Below are positions 1 through 7,077 of a stretch of 8,229 nt of DNA, piece by piece (the stretch's first letter is position 1; each line of letters begins with the position of its first letter). The notes below the pieces were generated by a model. It worked only from the letters and a program-made list of their open reading frames with translations. It was not told the DNA's origin and did not search any database. The translations under genes and the position numbers were made by a program. The stretch comes from Bacteroidales bacterium (GTDB lineage Bacteria > Bacteroidota > Bacteroidia > Bacteroidales > VadinHA17), in assembly GCA_025455505.1 (NCBI GenBank), contig JALOMK010000085.1, forward strand, positions 1-8,229, read 5' to 3'.

Positions 1-223
1 CTTCCTGGTTTCCGTAATGTGTCATCAGGTAAAGCCCGCCGGTAGCATACTGTTCACTTATGCCGCGGACTTTTACTATACTCTTTAGAGTTTTGGAGCT
101 GTTACTTTCATCTCCCCCCGTTCTGGCAAAACTCACTTCAATGATCTGCTCCTGGGCGAATCCAGTCGCTGTTAATGCAAATATTAATAATAATTGGCCT
201 GTTATTTTTACTTTTGATTTCAT
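1..223 (-). CDS. Secreted protein of unknown function, N-terminal part only
   Basis: The reading frame starts at the ATG at 221-223 and stays open to the left edge, giving the first 74 residues of a longer protein. Residues 1-23 form a clear Sec signal peptide: a basic start (MKSKVK), a hydrophobic core (LLLIFALTATG) and a cleavage site after FA, leaving a mature N-terminus QEQII, the A-Q junction usual in Bacteroidota. An in-frame stop lies upstream at 245-247, so the start is well bounded. The visible mature part is charged and contains GGLYLMTHYGNQ near the window edge; I do not recognise the family from so short a piece. It lies 235 bp downstream of the DUF3857 pair on the same strand, so it may have its own promoter. 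A periplasmic or outer-membrane location is inferred. The plus-strand frame over this region is a shadow. Confidence 0.8.
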   Translation of the reverse strand, partial: MKSKVKITGQLLLIFALTATGFAQEQIIEVSFARTGGDESNSSKTLKSIVKVRGISEQYATGGLYLMTHYGNQE

Positions 224-393
224 GCCAGTACTGTTTGGAACTCGTTAATCAGGACTAAATTTTCACTAAATTCTTTGAAGTTCACAGTATCTCTTTGCAA
301 ACAGCCCGGGTAAACATACAGATTGCCGGTTTGAGTCCACTGACAAGTGCTGGCACTGAATTAAAAATCAGTTGAGTGAAGCTGCTGAAGTTA

Positions 394-418
394 CAAAAGC
401 AAAGCCATGAATCATGGC
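394..418 (-). terminator. Candidate intrinsic terminator after the DUF3857 operon
   Basis: Bases 404-418 form a perfect 15-base palindrome with 7-base arms (GCCATGA / TCATGGC) around one central base. Read on the minus strand it is followed at once by the T-rich stretch TTTGCTTTTG (394-403). It lies about 40 bp past the stop codon of the 664-residue protein, where a terminator would be expected. A realistic hairpin has only 5 pairs and a 5-base loop, so it is weak. An operator for the downstream secreted gene is the alternative. Confidence 0.35.
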
Positions 419-458
419 ATTAAATGGAGCATTTCCGCTACGAACACTTAGCCTGGCT

Positions 459-2453
459 TCAGACCTTTTCGAGGATGACCTGCTCGTGGAATTTCCTGAC
501 AATCGTGTCGAAGTAGATCTTTATATCCCTGTAGTTTGCCGGCTGGTATAAGGACTTCTTAAATCCGTAGGAACAGTCAATTTCAAGGACATCACCTTCG
601 GCCTTGTATGAGGTGAAGATCTTCACTATGTCGTTGTCGACAAGGTAATTCTCAGGCAGGTTCACAACCTTGTAGCCCGCGGGGATCTTTATGTTGCATT
701 TATACGATTCAGTATTAGCGTACGTGAAGTCGATCGGGTAGGTCCTTGTCTGCTGTGTGAGCTTGTTTTCCCCCTGGTAGAAGTTAAGGAAAGGCGATAT
801 TACAAGCTTGTTGTCGATCTGTTCAATCTCGGTTTCGCCCGAGCATGTTATTGTGTATGATTTTTCGTTGTTGGCGAAATTGAAGGTACCTGTCTTCGAG
901 ACCTGCGAAAAACCTGTCTCCTCAAGAAATTTTCTGATTTCAAGGGTATCATCCTCAAAGTTCCGCCTGTAATAGGCCCCGTCGAATTCAGTTGCCTGGA
1001 TTGCCAGCTGTGTCTTTGACTTCAGCGACTGAGGGTCGGGCTCCATTATTAGTCTTTTTTCATCAAGAGAGATTACCGCCGAGCTGAGTGTAACCCAATT
1101 CTCTCCCTTGCTGTTAATTATAAGCCCCCTGTCGTTGATGCACCGTGTCGGGATCCTGTCGAACCTTGTGTAGATATCGGTGCCGTCGCAGAGGATTTTC
1201 CCTTCGGGAGTGGTTACCAGGGCAAGCACATAGTTGAAGTAATGCAGGAAGGGATACTGGGTGCTTATCCTTCCGTTGGCCCTTGTGCTCGACAGTACAG
1301 GGTCGGCATCGAAGCCGGCGGCCCTGAGCATTGCAATAAGGAAAAGGTTTATATCTGTTGAATTGCCTGTCTTCTGCGCTGCGAAGTCCTTAGGCACTTT
1401 CGATGCATAAATAGACGAGTAGCCGTCCCATTTATAGGAAGTCTTTACATTGTTAATTATCTCGCGGACCTTTGCCAGGTCTCCTGTTTCGGTGAATTTG
1501 ATGCCCGCGACAGCCTTTTCAGCATTCTTCTCGCTCTGCCTCAGGTATTTCCCGAATTCCTCGGCTCTCATCAGGTCTTCAATAAGCTTTGGCCAGGTTG
1601 ACATTATCTCCTCTTTCGGCCCGTAGGGATTATTGAACTTCGCAAGCTGGAATTCAATCTTCATTATGTAGTCGTCAACAGAAGTGATGTACGACTCATC
1701 GCGGAAGGCTGGCACATTTCTCATGCCGTAGACATGCACCATCTGCTGGAACTTCACGCCTGTGCCAACCTGCTGGCCCATTACCTCATCGACTGCCCCG
1801 AAGGTGCGGAAGTTCTTGTCAACTGTTGACGACTGGATGTCGAATTTGTTTGTGCCCTGGGCAATGAATGCATACTCATAGAAGGGGATCACATAAAGGG
1901 TATACTTGCTGTAGACAGTTGGTATTCTTGCCTGGAATTCCCATTCGGGAAGGTTGAAGAGGAAGGGGCTTGTCATGATGTAGAGGTACTCCATTATTGT
2001 TCCGGGTTTCACGTCGGGGAATACAAACTTTTTCACTATCCACCTGTTGTTAAGGCGTTCTTCGTAGACTGAGGAGGGATTCAGGTTGGTGGCTTTCATG
2101 ACGCCGTTCTCGAAGTTGTAGCTTTTTGCAATAAGGGTTTTGAGACTTTCGCTCCGTCCGTCGTTTCCCGTGTAAAGCGGGATTGACACCTCTGAGTATT
2201 TGATGCCTGCCCGTGTAAGCACCTTTGTCTTTTTAATGCGCGAGAATTCAAGCTCGTAACCGTTTCTTGCATCAACGAATTTCAGCTCACCGACATCGGA
2301 AAGAACGACAGCTTCAGCCTGGGGATCCCTTGCAAATGTAGTCATGGCTATCTCTTCCTGGCTGAACTTTCCGAATTCGTGCGACACGTCCTGACAAAAA
2401 ACAGCAGGCAGGAGAAACACTGAAACGGCGATGCATGCAATTGACTTTTTCAT
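459..2453 (-). CDS. Secreted DUF3857/transglutaminase-like protein lacking the catalytic Cys and His
   Basis: This is a 664-residue exported protein. Residues 1-21 are a signal peptide (MKKSIACIAVSVFLLPAVFC then QD); the Cys at 20 does not sit in a good lipobox. A DUF3857-type beta domain occupies roughly 50-220, a transglutaminase-core-like region about 310-435, and a C-terminal beta-rich domain of the DUF3858 kind about 530-640. In active relatives the nucleophile lies in a G-D/N-C-x-D/A motif and the His in FNH. Here the matching motifs read GNSTDIN (S365) and FNY (Y408), while the acidic position is kept as LCDGTD (D423). The nucleophile and His are therefore replaced, and protease or transglutaminase activity is unlikely; a binding or scaffolding role is inferred. 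Its ATG overlaps the stop of the upstream paralogue as ATGA, implying translational coupling. The length is normal for the family, and the Ser-type variant is, from memory, common in Bacteroidota. Substrate unknown. Confidence 0.9.
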   Translation of the reverse strand: MKKSIACIAVSVFLLPAVFCQDVSHEFGKFSQEEIAMTTFARDPQAEAVVLSDVGELKFVDARNGYELEFSRIKKTKVLTRAGIKYSEVSIPLYTGNDGRSESLKTLIAKSYNFENGVMKATNLNPSSVYEERLNNRWIVKKFVFPDVKPGTIMEYLYIMTSPFLFNLPEWEFQARIPTVYSKYTLYVIPFYEYAFIAQGTNKFDIQSSTVDKNFRTFGAVDEVMGQQVGTGVKFQQMVHVYGMRNVPAFRDESYITSVDDYIMKIEFQLAKFNNPYGPKEEIMSTWPKLIEDLMRAEEFGKYLRQSEKNAEKAVAGIKFTETGDLAKVREIINNVKTSYKWDGYSSIYASKVPKDFAAQKTGNSTDINLFLIAMLRAAGFDADPVLSSTRANGRISTQYPFLHYFNYVLALVTTPEGKILCDGTDIYTRFDRIPTRCINDRGLIINSKGENWVTLSSAVISLDEKRLIMEPDPQSLKSKTQLAIQATEFDGAYYRRNFEDDTLEIRKFLEETGFSQVSKTGTFNFANNEKSYTITCSGETEIEQIDNKLVISPFLNFYQGENKLTQQTRTYPIDFTYANTESYKCNIKIPAGYKVVNLPENYLVDNDIVKIFTSYKAEGDVLEIDCSYGFKKSLYQPANYRDIKIYFDTIVRKFHEQVILEKV

Positions 2454-4330
2454 TGTTTGATATTGAAGATTACGGATGTTCTTTTCAGCGATTCACTTAG
2501 TGTCTCAACAAAATCATAGAGCCGGGGGTATTGTTCATTAGTTATAATGCCACTTTCGAGCAGCATTTCCCTTTCTATAAGAACCTGTCCCTCGTCGGAC
2601 GAAAATTTCAGTGTGAAATAGCCGAAATCGCTTTTTATATCGGTAGGGGGTGGCAGTTTTACGGTATAGTCTTTCAGGTTAACAAGGCTTATTAAAATTG
2701 AATCGCGAATAAAGCGGGGTGCGCTGAGTACAACCGGAAGGGTGCGGTCGGAAGGTTTCTCTAGTTTAAGGATCTTAGAGGCGGGAAAACCAAATACTAG
2801 TGTCGGGCCGATCTTCCTGAGCAGGGCAGGGACCCTTAGTTCAGCATCAATTGACAGAAAGGGGATGTCGCGTCCGGAATGATTTATAGAGAAGGAGATT
2901 ATCTCGTTTTTAAGGCCCACATAATCGCGTATTATTTCATCCCTCTCGGCGTCAGTGAAGTCGTTTTTAACATGAAGATACCTGGAAAAGTCGCTGCCCC
3001 TGAGGTTTTTTCTGATTGTAAGCTTTCCGTTGCCGGATGTTTCGGGTTTGATTGTGATCAGTGAGTTGACAAGCAGGTCTTCTTTGTTTTGCAGGGGTCT
3101 GTAGACAAGGGTGCTTTTGCTGCCGTTGATGACTAGGCAGTGTCTGCCGCTTGTCTGGCTGCTGTTATATCCAAAGGGGAGCAGGGAGCTTGTGTTTTCG
3201 AGCCATAATGTGTCACCGTCGAGCGGCAGGCAAAGCATGGCGTGGTTGAACCTTGGCGAGGGGAAATCATTATCTACGGGATAAGCATAGTCGCCTGCAT
3301 AAACAAGTGTGTAGAATGATTCGATATCTGCATGTTTCAGGGCAGCCATCATATAAACAGACAGGGCTTTGCAGTCGCCGTAGCGGTTATTGCACACGTA
3401 GGAGGCAGGATAGGGTATAAGTCCGCCCTCGTCAATTGCAACATTAATGTAGCGGGTGTTATCCTGCATGTAGTAATAGAGTCTCTTTGCAATTTCGCGT
3501 TTGTCCGTCGCTCCTGCAATCAGCTTCTCGATTGTTCGTTTCTCGCTTTCGGGAAGTGTGAGAAGTCCGGAGATGATTTTGGCGTGCCACTCGCCGTAGC
3601 TGGCCCAGGAGTCGAGGGATCCGGTGACTCCGTAGTTGAAAGAGTAAGGAATTACCTCTACTAATGGCACAATGGCACGAAATGGAGGAGAGTAGTTTTC
3701 ATCGGCAGGCGGTGTTACCTCGCGGGCTGTCCATTTGAGAGCGACGGTTTTGTCTAGAGTATCGGCTGAGAAGCCGATGTTTCCACGGCTGCGGTACCTG
3801 ACTGCAGTGCCGCGGGGAATTTCTACAGAAAGAGTTGCGAGAAGGGTTGGTGTTGTTGAATTTACAAGAGGGCTCCAGAAGGCAAGCGAGACAAAATTCG
3901 TATGGGTTTGCCTGTAAGAGTATCTAATAAAGTAGGGATATTCGTTCCAGCGGAGTGTGAATTCCTTTACAAGATCGTCTTCGAAGAGAGAACCATCGGA
4001 TATGTCGCTGCGTGTTTCAATTTCCTTTTTTGAAAGCTTCCGGAGTACTGATCCTGATTTATCCAGGACAACTGCTTCCGATATGTCTAGTTTTGCATCA
4101 TTGTCGTATGCGATTGAGATTTCCGACAGGTAGTCATAATTTTTGTCGCCCACGGCGATGAGGTAAGAGACATCTTCCGTTACCGATTTACCGTCGAAAG
4201 AAATTTTTGTATTGAATTCCGCTACCCCGCTTGCCTGTTGAGAGAGGCAGGCAGTATGGGGTTGCAGCGAAAGAAAGATTACAACGATTATTGTTCCCGG
4301 AAGTTTAATAATGCTTTTCGGTCTGCTCAT
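2450..4330 (-). CDS. Secreted DUF3857 transglutaminase-like protein with intact Cys and His
   Basis: This 626-residue protein begins with a basic segment and hydrophobic stretch (about residues 9-22) ending near TACLSQQ, read as a Sec signal; C28 is a weak lipobox candidate. Residues about 40-230 match a DUF3857 domain, and about 265-385 a transglutaminase-like core, followed by a beta-rich C-terminal half. The catalytic motifs are visible: RYGDCKALS (C320), RFNHAML (H363) and DTLWLENTS (E378 where classical transglutaminases use Asp). The stretch YPASYVCNNRYGDCKALS is typical of the Bacteroidota branch. Such folds act as cysteine proteases, transglutaminases or amidases; which applies here cannot be read from sequence. 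It is the first gene of a two-gene unit, its TGA overlapping the next ATG by four bases. The start at 4328-4330 follows an AT-rich leader without a Shine-Dalgarno site. Action in the periplasm or at the outer membrane is inferred. Confidence 0.92.
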   Translation of the reverse strand: MSRPKSIIKLPGTIIVVIFLSLQPHTACLSQQASGVAEFNTKISFDGKSVTEDVSYLIAVGDKNYDYLSEISIAYDNDAKLDISEAVVLDKSGSVLRKLSKKEIETRSDISDGSLFEDDLVKEFTLRWNEYPYFIRYSYRQTHTNFVSLAFWSPLVNSTTPTLLATLSVEIPRGTAVRYRSRGNIGFSADTLDKTVALKWTAREVTPPADENYSPPFRAIVPLVEVIPYSFNYGVTGSLDSWASYGEWHAKIISGLLTLPESEKRTIEKLIAGATDKREIAKRLYYYMQDNTRYINVAIDEGGLIPYPASYVCNNRYGDCKALSVYMMAALKHADIESFYTLVYAGDYAYPVDNDFPSPRFNHAMLCLPLDGDTLWLENTSSLLPFGYNSSQTSGRHCLVINGSKSTLVYRPLQNKEDLLVNSLITIKPETSGNGKLTIRKNLRGSDFSRYLHVKNDFTDAERDEIIRDYVGLKNEIISFSINHSGRDIPFLSIDAELRVPALLRKIGPTLVFGFPASKILKLEKPSDRTLPVVLSAPRFIRDSILISLVNLKDYTVKLPPPTDIKSDFGYFTLKFSSDEGQVLIEREMLLESGIITNEQYPRLYDFVETLSESLKRTSVIFNIKQ

Positions 4331-4576
4331 GCAGGGCTTAATATGTTTATTAAAAATAACACATTAATAGATTTAGGAGGAACATTTTCGCATTAAAATT
4401 GACGGAAGGCTTAAAACCGGAGGTCAATGAGCAGGCTCAGGCGGTTACATATTCAGGATCGGCTTCGGTGACATTGCGGGAGAAAATCCTTGCAAGCACG
4501 TCGCTCCATGCACAGGAAGAAAAGTTTTGCAGGAAGAGTTTGGGCGATGTATTTTCTTGAATTAGTTGTTAATGAA
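4331..4576. other. Intergenic region, no gene supported
   Basis: This 246-bp gap separates the DUF6544-like gene from the DUF3857 operon. The part next to the DUF3857 start (about 4331-4400) is AT-rich and is the likely site of that operon's promoter, but no clear TTTG / TAnnTTTG pair was found. The middle holds a minus-strand frame that is open from 4568 to a stop at 4437-4439 and lacks an ATG start; it is discussed as a possible remnant. Confidence 0.5.
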
Positions 4577-4581
4577 TTAGT
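4558..4581 (-). repeat. 9-bp direct repeat giving tandem in-frame stop codons
   Basis: ACTAATTCA (minus strand) occurs twice with a 15-base period, at 4573-4581 and 4558-4566. The first copy contains the TAA stop of the DUF6544-like gene (4577-4579) and the second contains another TAA in the same frame (4562-4564). A small duplication that produces a back-up stop is the simplest reading; chance is possible for so short a repeat. Confidence 0.6.
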
Positions 4582-5419
4582 CTGCAAGGTTATATTTCAG
4601 GCTTTTTAATCTGAAAACGCCGTATGTAAAATCACCTTCAGGATATTTCCATATTGTCTTGCCGTAAGTGGGGATCATTCTTCCATCTATTGACTTATAA
4701 TCCGATACGGGAGTTTCCCAGGTTGCCTGTCTAAGGGTTCCGTCATCCTGCAGTGCGGACCTGTCACCCGAAATGAAGTTTACAAGTTCGCCGGTCTCAT
4801 TAAAACACAGGATTGCCGATACAAGGTATCTGCCGTTTTTGAGAGTGACTTTTGCAGAAAGCATATCCTCTTCGCTCCATGTCAGCCGTTTGTCGGCGAG
4901 ACATCCGGGAGCAAAAATGCAAAGGTCGTTCAGCACCGTTACAGTTTCGGCTTTCGTAAGTTCTTCACCACGTATATCTACTACTTTAAACAATTCGGCC
5001 ACCTTTACCCTGAATGTGGCCGCTTCATTCCTGTAAACATGCAGGGCACTGAACGGAATTCCCATTTTTCTGGCCTTCATCAGGAAAAGGCGGGAATAAT
5101 TTCTGTAAAAGTTGTACTGAACGGAATGCGATTTCATTGGTTTGTCTCCTGGTTTCCGGTACATCTCAGCATCAAATTCGATGAAGACATTCTGAGGTTT
5201 GCTTTTTCCGACTGCCCCTGTATATTCGAGGTATTTTTGCACACAAACAGGCAAATGAGCGATTTCCTGTACGGTGAGCACACTTTCATTCTTTAAGGGT
5301 TGTGAGGAAAATTCTTCTGATTTCTTTTGAAGGAAAGCCCTTCTTGATGTTGTAAATGATGTAATTGCAGCCATGACAGTGATTTTTACCAGTATGTTTC
5401 TGATTGTTTTTTTGTACAT
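4577..5419 (-). CDS. DUF6544-like protein
   Basis: This is a 280-residue protein. The N-terminus is basic with a moderately hydrophobic stretch (about residues 8-24), which could be an export signal or membrane anchor but is not a clean signal peptide. The rest resembles the DUF6544 family: an early LPVCVQKYLEYTGAVGK block (56-72), a middle SRLFLMKARKMGIP block (109-122), and a C-terminal run from TWETPVSDY (233-241) through GRMIPTYGKTIWKYPEGDF (246-264) to LKYN (274-277). The family has no established biochemical function that I know of, so none is assigned; full length and a beta-rich fold are inferred. The chosen ATG at 5417-5419 has an A-rich leader (GGTAAAAGAGC). It lies 97 bp downstream of the barrel-like gene and may be co-transcribed with it or read from a candidate promoter in that gap. 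The family call is from remembered motifs and is not certain. Confidence 0.75.
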   Translation of the reverse strand: MYKKTIRNILVKITVMAAITSFTTSRRAFLQKKSEEFSSQPLKNESVLTVQEIAHLPVCVQKYLEYTGAVGKSKPQNVFIEFDAEMYRKPGDKPMKSHSVQYNFYRNYSRLFLMKARKMGIPFSALHVYRNEAATFRVKVAELFKVVDIRGEELTKAETVTVLNDLCIFAPGCLADKRLTWSEEDMLSAKVTLKNGRYLVSAILCFNETGELVNFISGDRSALQDDGTLRQATWETPVSDYKSIDGRMIPTYGKTIWKYPEGDFTYGVFRLKSLKYNLAD

Positions 5420-5434
5420 GCTCTTTTACCGGTT

Positions 5435-5466
5435 TTAAATTAGCGGAAATGATCTTCAAAAGCAAA
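5435..5466 (-). promoter_or_regulatory. Candidate Bacteroidota-type promoter for the DUF6544-like gene
   Basis: On the minus strand TTTG (5463-5466) is followed, after exactly 20 bases, by TAATTTAA (5435-5442). The known Bacteroidota sigma factor consensus is TTTG with 19-21 bases to TAnnTTTG, so the -33 box is perfect and the -7 box matches four of six fixed positions. Transcription would start close to 5429, leaving a leader of about 10 bases. The imperfect -7 box keeps this tentative. Confidence 0.35.
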
Positions 5467-5516
5467 CATTGCTGAAACTCTCTGCGGGTCTGCGCTTACT
5501 GACCGGTGAAGGATAT

Positions 5517-6122
5517 TCAGTATTTACTCCAGATACGGTACCCGATTCTGATTACGGGTGCAAGGTCGACATTGGGGATGTTGTAAACTGTCCCGTTGAA
5601 ATCGGCGCTTTTATCGCCTCTCAGGTAAACATGAAAGCCCGGCTGCAGGTAAATATGACGGCCAAAGAAGAACTGGTAGCTTATGCCTCCTCCGAAATCT
5701 GTACTGTGGATATCTCTCTTAAGGCCTGTGCTCACCTGTTCTATTTCGAATGTGTGAAACTCGAGAAAGGAGTAAACCTCAAGGTTTTTCCAAATGTTGT
5801 ATCCTAAAAACAAGCCGGGTGATGTCTTGTAATATCTTTTGAATTCAGGAGAGGAGTTTTCGGTACCGGCAGGTTCACAGTCGTAAGTTCCGCCGTTGAT
5901 GACGCTTACCCTTACCCTGACCTTTTCGTAGCGGTATCCCAGTCCGACATGGTAACCCCCTGTAAAAAACATCGGGAACAGGCTTTCAACTTCGAGTGCC
6001 TGTTTCACCTGGTAGTTTCGTGGAAGCGGTTTGAGAAAAGTGCCCTTTGTCGAATCGGGCTGGGCTTGAATTGTTGTTGCCATTAAGCTAATTGCAGCAA
6101 CCAGGAAAAGTTTTGTCTTCAT
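5517..6122 (-). CDS. Small outer-membrane beta-barrel-like protein
   Basis: This is a 201-residue protein with a clean Sec signal peptide: MKTK, a hydrophobic core (LFLVAAISLMATT) and IQA at residues 18-20, giving cleavage before Q21 (QPDSTKG). The mature part alternates short amphipathic strands rich in aromatics and glycine, for example GGYHVGLGYRYEKVRVRVSV (55-74), SPGLFLGYNIW (101-111), DFGGGISYQFFFG (142-154) and IYLQPGFHVYLRG (157-169), and it ends in IRIGYRIWSKY. Strand-turn-strand order with an aromatic C-terminal end is typical of small outer-membrane barrels, though the last residue is Tyr rather than Phe. No specific family is recognised, and no ligand or transport role can be assigned. 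It lies 82 bp downstream of the Crp/Fnr-like regulator and 97 bp upstream of the DUF6544-like gene on the same strand, so control by the regulator is plausible but inferred. Confidence 0.8.
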   Translation of the reverse strand: MKTKLFLVAAISLMATTIQAQPDSTKGTFLKPLPRNYQVKQALEVESLFPMFFTGGYHVGLGYRYEKVRVRVSVINGGTYDCEPAGTENSSPEFKRYYKTSPGLFLGYNIWKNLEVYSFLEFHTFEIEQVSTGLKRDIHSTDFGGGISYQFFFGRHIYLQPGFHVYLRGDKSADFNGTVYNIPNVDLAPVIRIGYRIWSKY

Positions 6123-6204
6123 ATCAATAATGTTTTAAGATTAACGATACAAAGATTGGGAGGAGAACCTGGCCGATTGCTCCACAAATGTTACCAAATG
6201 ATTT

Positions 6205-6810
6205 CTATCCGAAAATTTCCTTCCTTATCCGGCTTAAGGACTTCGGTGCGATGCCGAGGTAATTGGCAATATGGTAGAGCTGGACCTTCCTGAGTATTTC
6301 AGGATGCTTTTTAATGAGGTTCCCATAACGTTCCTTTGCCGAAAGAACCTGCAGGTCAACTGTCTGCTCCACAATTCTCAGATATGCCTGTTCCATGAGT
6401 ATCCTGCCCATGCGCTCCAGCTTTGGTATCTTCAGATAGAGCCCCTCCAGGTCATCCTGGCTTATTACAAATAATTCTGCTTCTTCGATGGCGCGGATAT
6501 TTATTGTTGATGGCTTATTTGAAAGGCGGCTCTGGTTATTGTTAACCCAATCGCATTCGAACGCAAAATCGGTTGTTATCTCATTGCCATTGTCGACGCT
6601 TTTGAAATATATAAGTACGCCGGTGCTTACCAGGCCGACGAAATTGCAAACCTGGCCTTCTTTCAGGAAATATTCATCCTTCTTAAGCTTCCTGGTCTGA
6701 AAGGCACTGCAGAAATCCGATAACTCGCTGTCGGACAAGGAAACGACCGTGTCGATGCTCATCTTTATTTTCTGAACCTTTTCCATCTCATTCCGCTGTT
6801 TGGTCTTCAT
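6205..6810 (-). CDS. Crp/Fnr-family transcriptional regulator
   Basis: This protein of up to 201 residues has a cyclic-nucleotide-binding-like beta-roll (about 40-125, with KKDEYFLKEGQ at 43-53 and GLVSTGVLIYFK at 59-70), a dimerisation helix (about 128-155) and a C-terminal helix-turn-helix (LYHIANYLGIAPKSLSRIRK, 178-197). The usual phosphate-binding signature with Gly-Glu and Arg-Ser/Thr is missing: the matching stretch reads CDWVNNNQSRLSNKPSTIN. cAMP binding is therefore doubtful, as in many Bacteroidota members. Its three Cys (34, 55, 86) do not form an FNR iron-sulphur cluster pattern. The start is uncertain: ATG at 6808-6810 gives 201 residues, but Met9 and especially Met17, which is preceded by the A-rich AAAATAAAG and gives 185 residues, fit the usual length as well or better. 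A palindrome just upstream could allow autoregulation. It is a cytoplasmic DNA-binding protein; its targets are unknown, the adjacent barrel gene being the obvious candidate. Confidence 0.93.
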   Translation of the reverse strand: MKTKQRNEMEKVQKIKMSIDTVVSLSDSELSDFCSAFQTRKLKKDEYFLKEGQVCNFVGLVSTGVLIYFKSVDNGNEITTDFAFECDWVNNNQSRLSNKPSTINIRAIEEAELFVISQDDLEGLYLKIPKLERMGRILMEQAYLRIVEQTVDLQVLSAKERYGNLIKKHPEILRKVQLYHIANYLGIAPKSLSRIRKEIFG

Positions 6811-6823
6811 GACGAAAAAATCT

Positions 6824-6835
6824 ATTCAATTGAAT
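6824..6835. promoter_or_regulatory. Perfect 12-bp palindrome upstream of the Crp/Fnr-like gene
   Basis: ATTCAATTGAAT is a perfect dyad 14 bp from the annotated start of the regulator. The octamer TATTCAAT that includes its left arm recurs at 6887-6894, 64 bp away. It overlaps by one base a TAGATTTT sequence on the minus strand (6817-6824) that matches five of six fixed positions of the TAnnTTTG -7 box, though no TTTG lies at the right distance upstream. A dimeric regulator could bind here; the site is not a standard Crp or Fnr box. An AT-rich 12-mer can also arise by chance. Confidence 0.3.
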
Positions 6836-6952
6836 GGTTTTTCGTTCATAGTGCATGCCGAGTGAAAGTAATGATTAAAATAGAAATATTCAATAGACAG
6901 CCCGGAATACGAGTTTCTGTTGAGGGTTACGGCGCATAGGACCGCGCGTAGT

Positions 6953-6994
6953 ATGCCTTTTATCGTTTGTCTCATGACGTGTGCATAAAGGCAT
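6953..6994. repeat. 8-bp inverted repeat in the divergent intergenic region
   Basis: ATGCCTTT (6953-6960) pairs with AAAGGCAT (6987-6994) around a 26-base spacer. It lies in the 267-bp gap between the divergent regulator and beta-helix genes, 84 bp before the latter. No T-tract follows, so it is not a typical terminator. It could be a binding site or leader hairpin; no clear sigma consensus was found between it and the plus-strand start. Confidence 0.3.
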
Positions 6995-7077
6995 GGTTCT
7001 GTACGCCAGTGGAAAACAATAAGGTTCTTCCTATTGTCTGAAAAATTGTGTATTATAGTACTGCAAATCTGAATCCA

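Noticed and set aside
275..345. TATGTTTA on the minus strand as a promoter for the secreted gene at 1-223
   Set aside because: The -7-like box matches five of six positions, but no TTTG lies 19-21 bases upstream.
3332..3664. 110-codon plus-strand frame inside the DUF3857 gene
   Set aside because: It lies opposite the conserved transglutaminase-like core with C320, so it is a shadow.
4418..4462. Plus-strand mini-ORF after a GGAGGTCA sequence
   Set aside because: It has only 14 codons; Shine-Dalgarno-like sequence is not a reliable start signal in this phylum, and no similarity is apparent.
394..5466. The 10-mer CAAAAGCAAA at 394-403 and again at 5457-5466 as a shared regulatory element
   Set aside because: Repeated 10-mers are expected by chance several times in 8 kb, and the flanking bases differ.
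5469..5807. 112-codon plus-strand frame opposite the barrel-like gene
   Set aside because: The minus frame has a clean signal peptide and barrel-like strands; the plus frame is its shadow.
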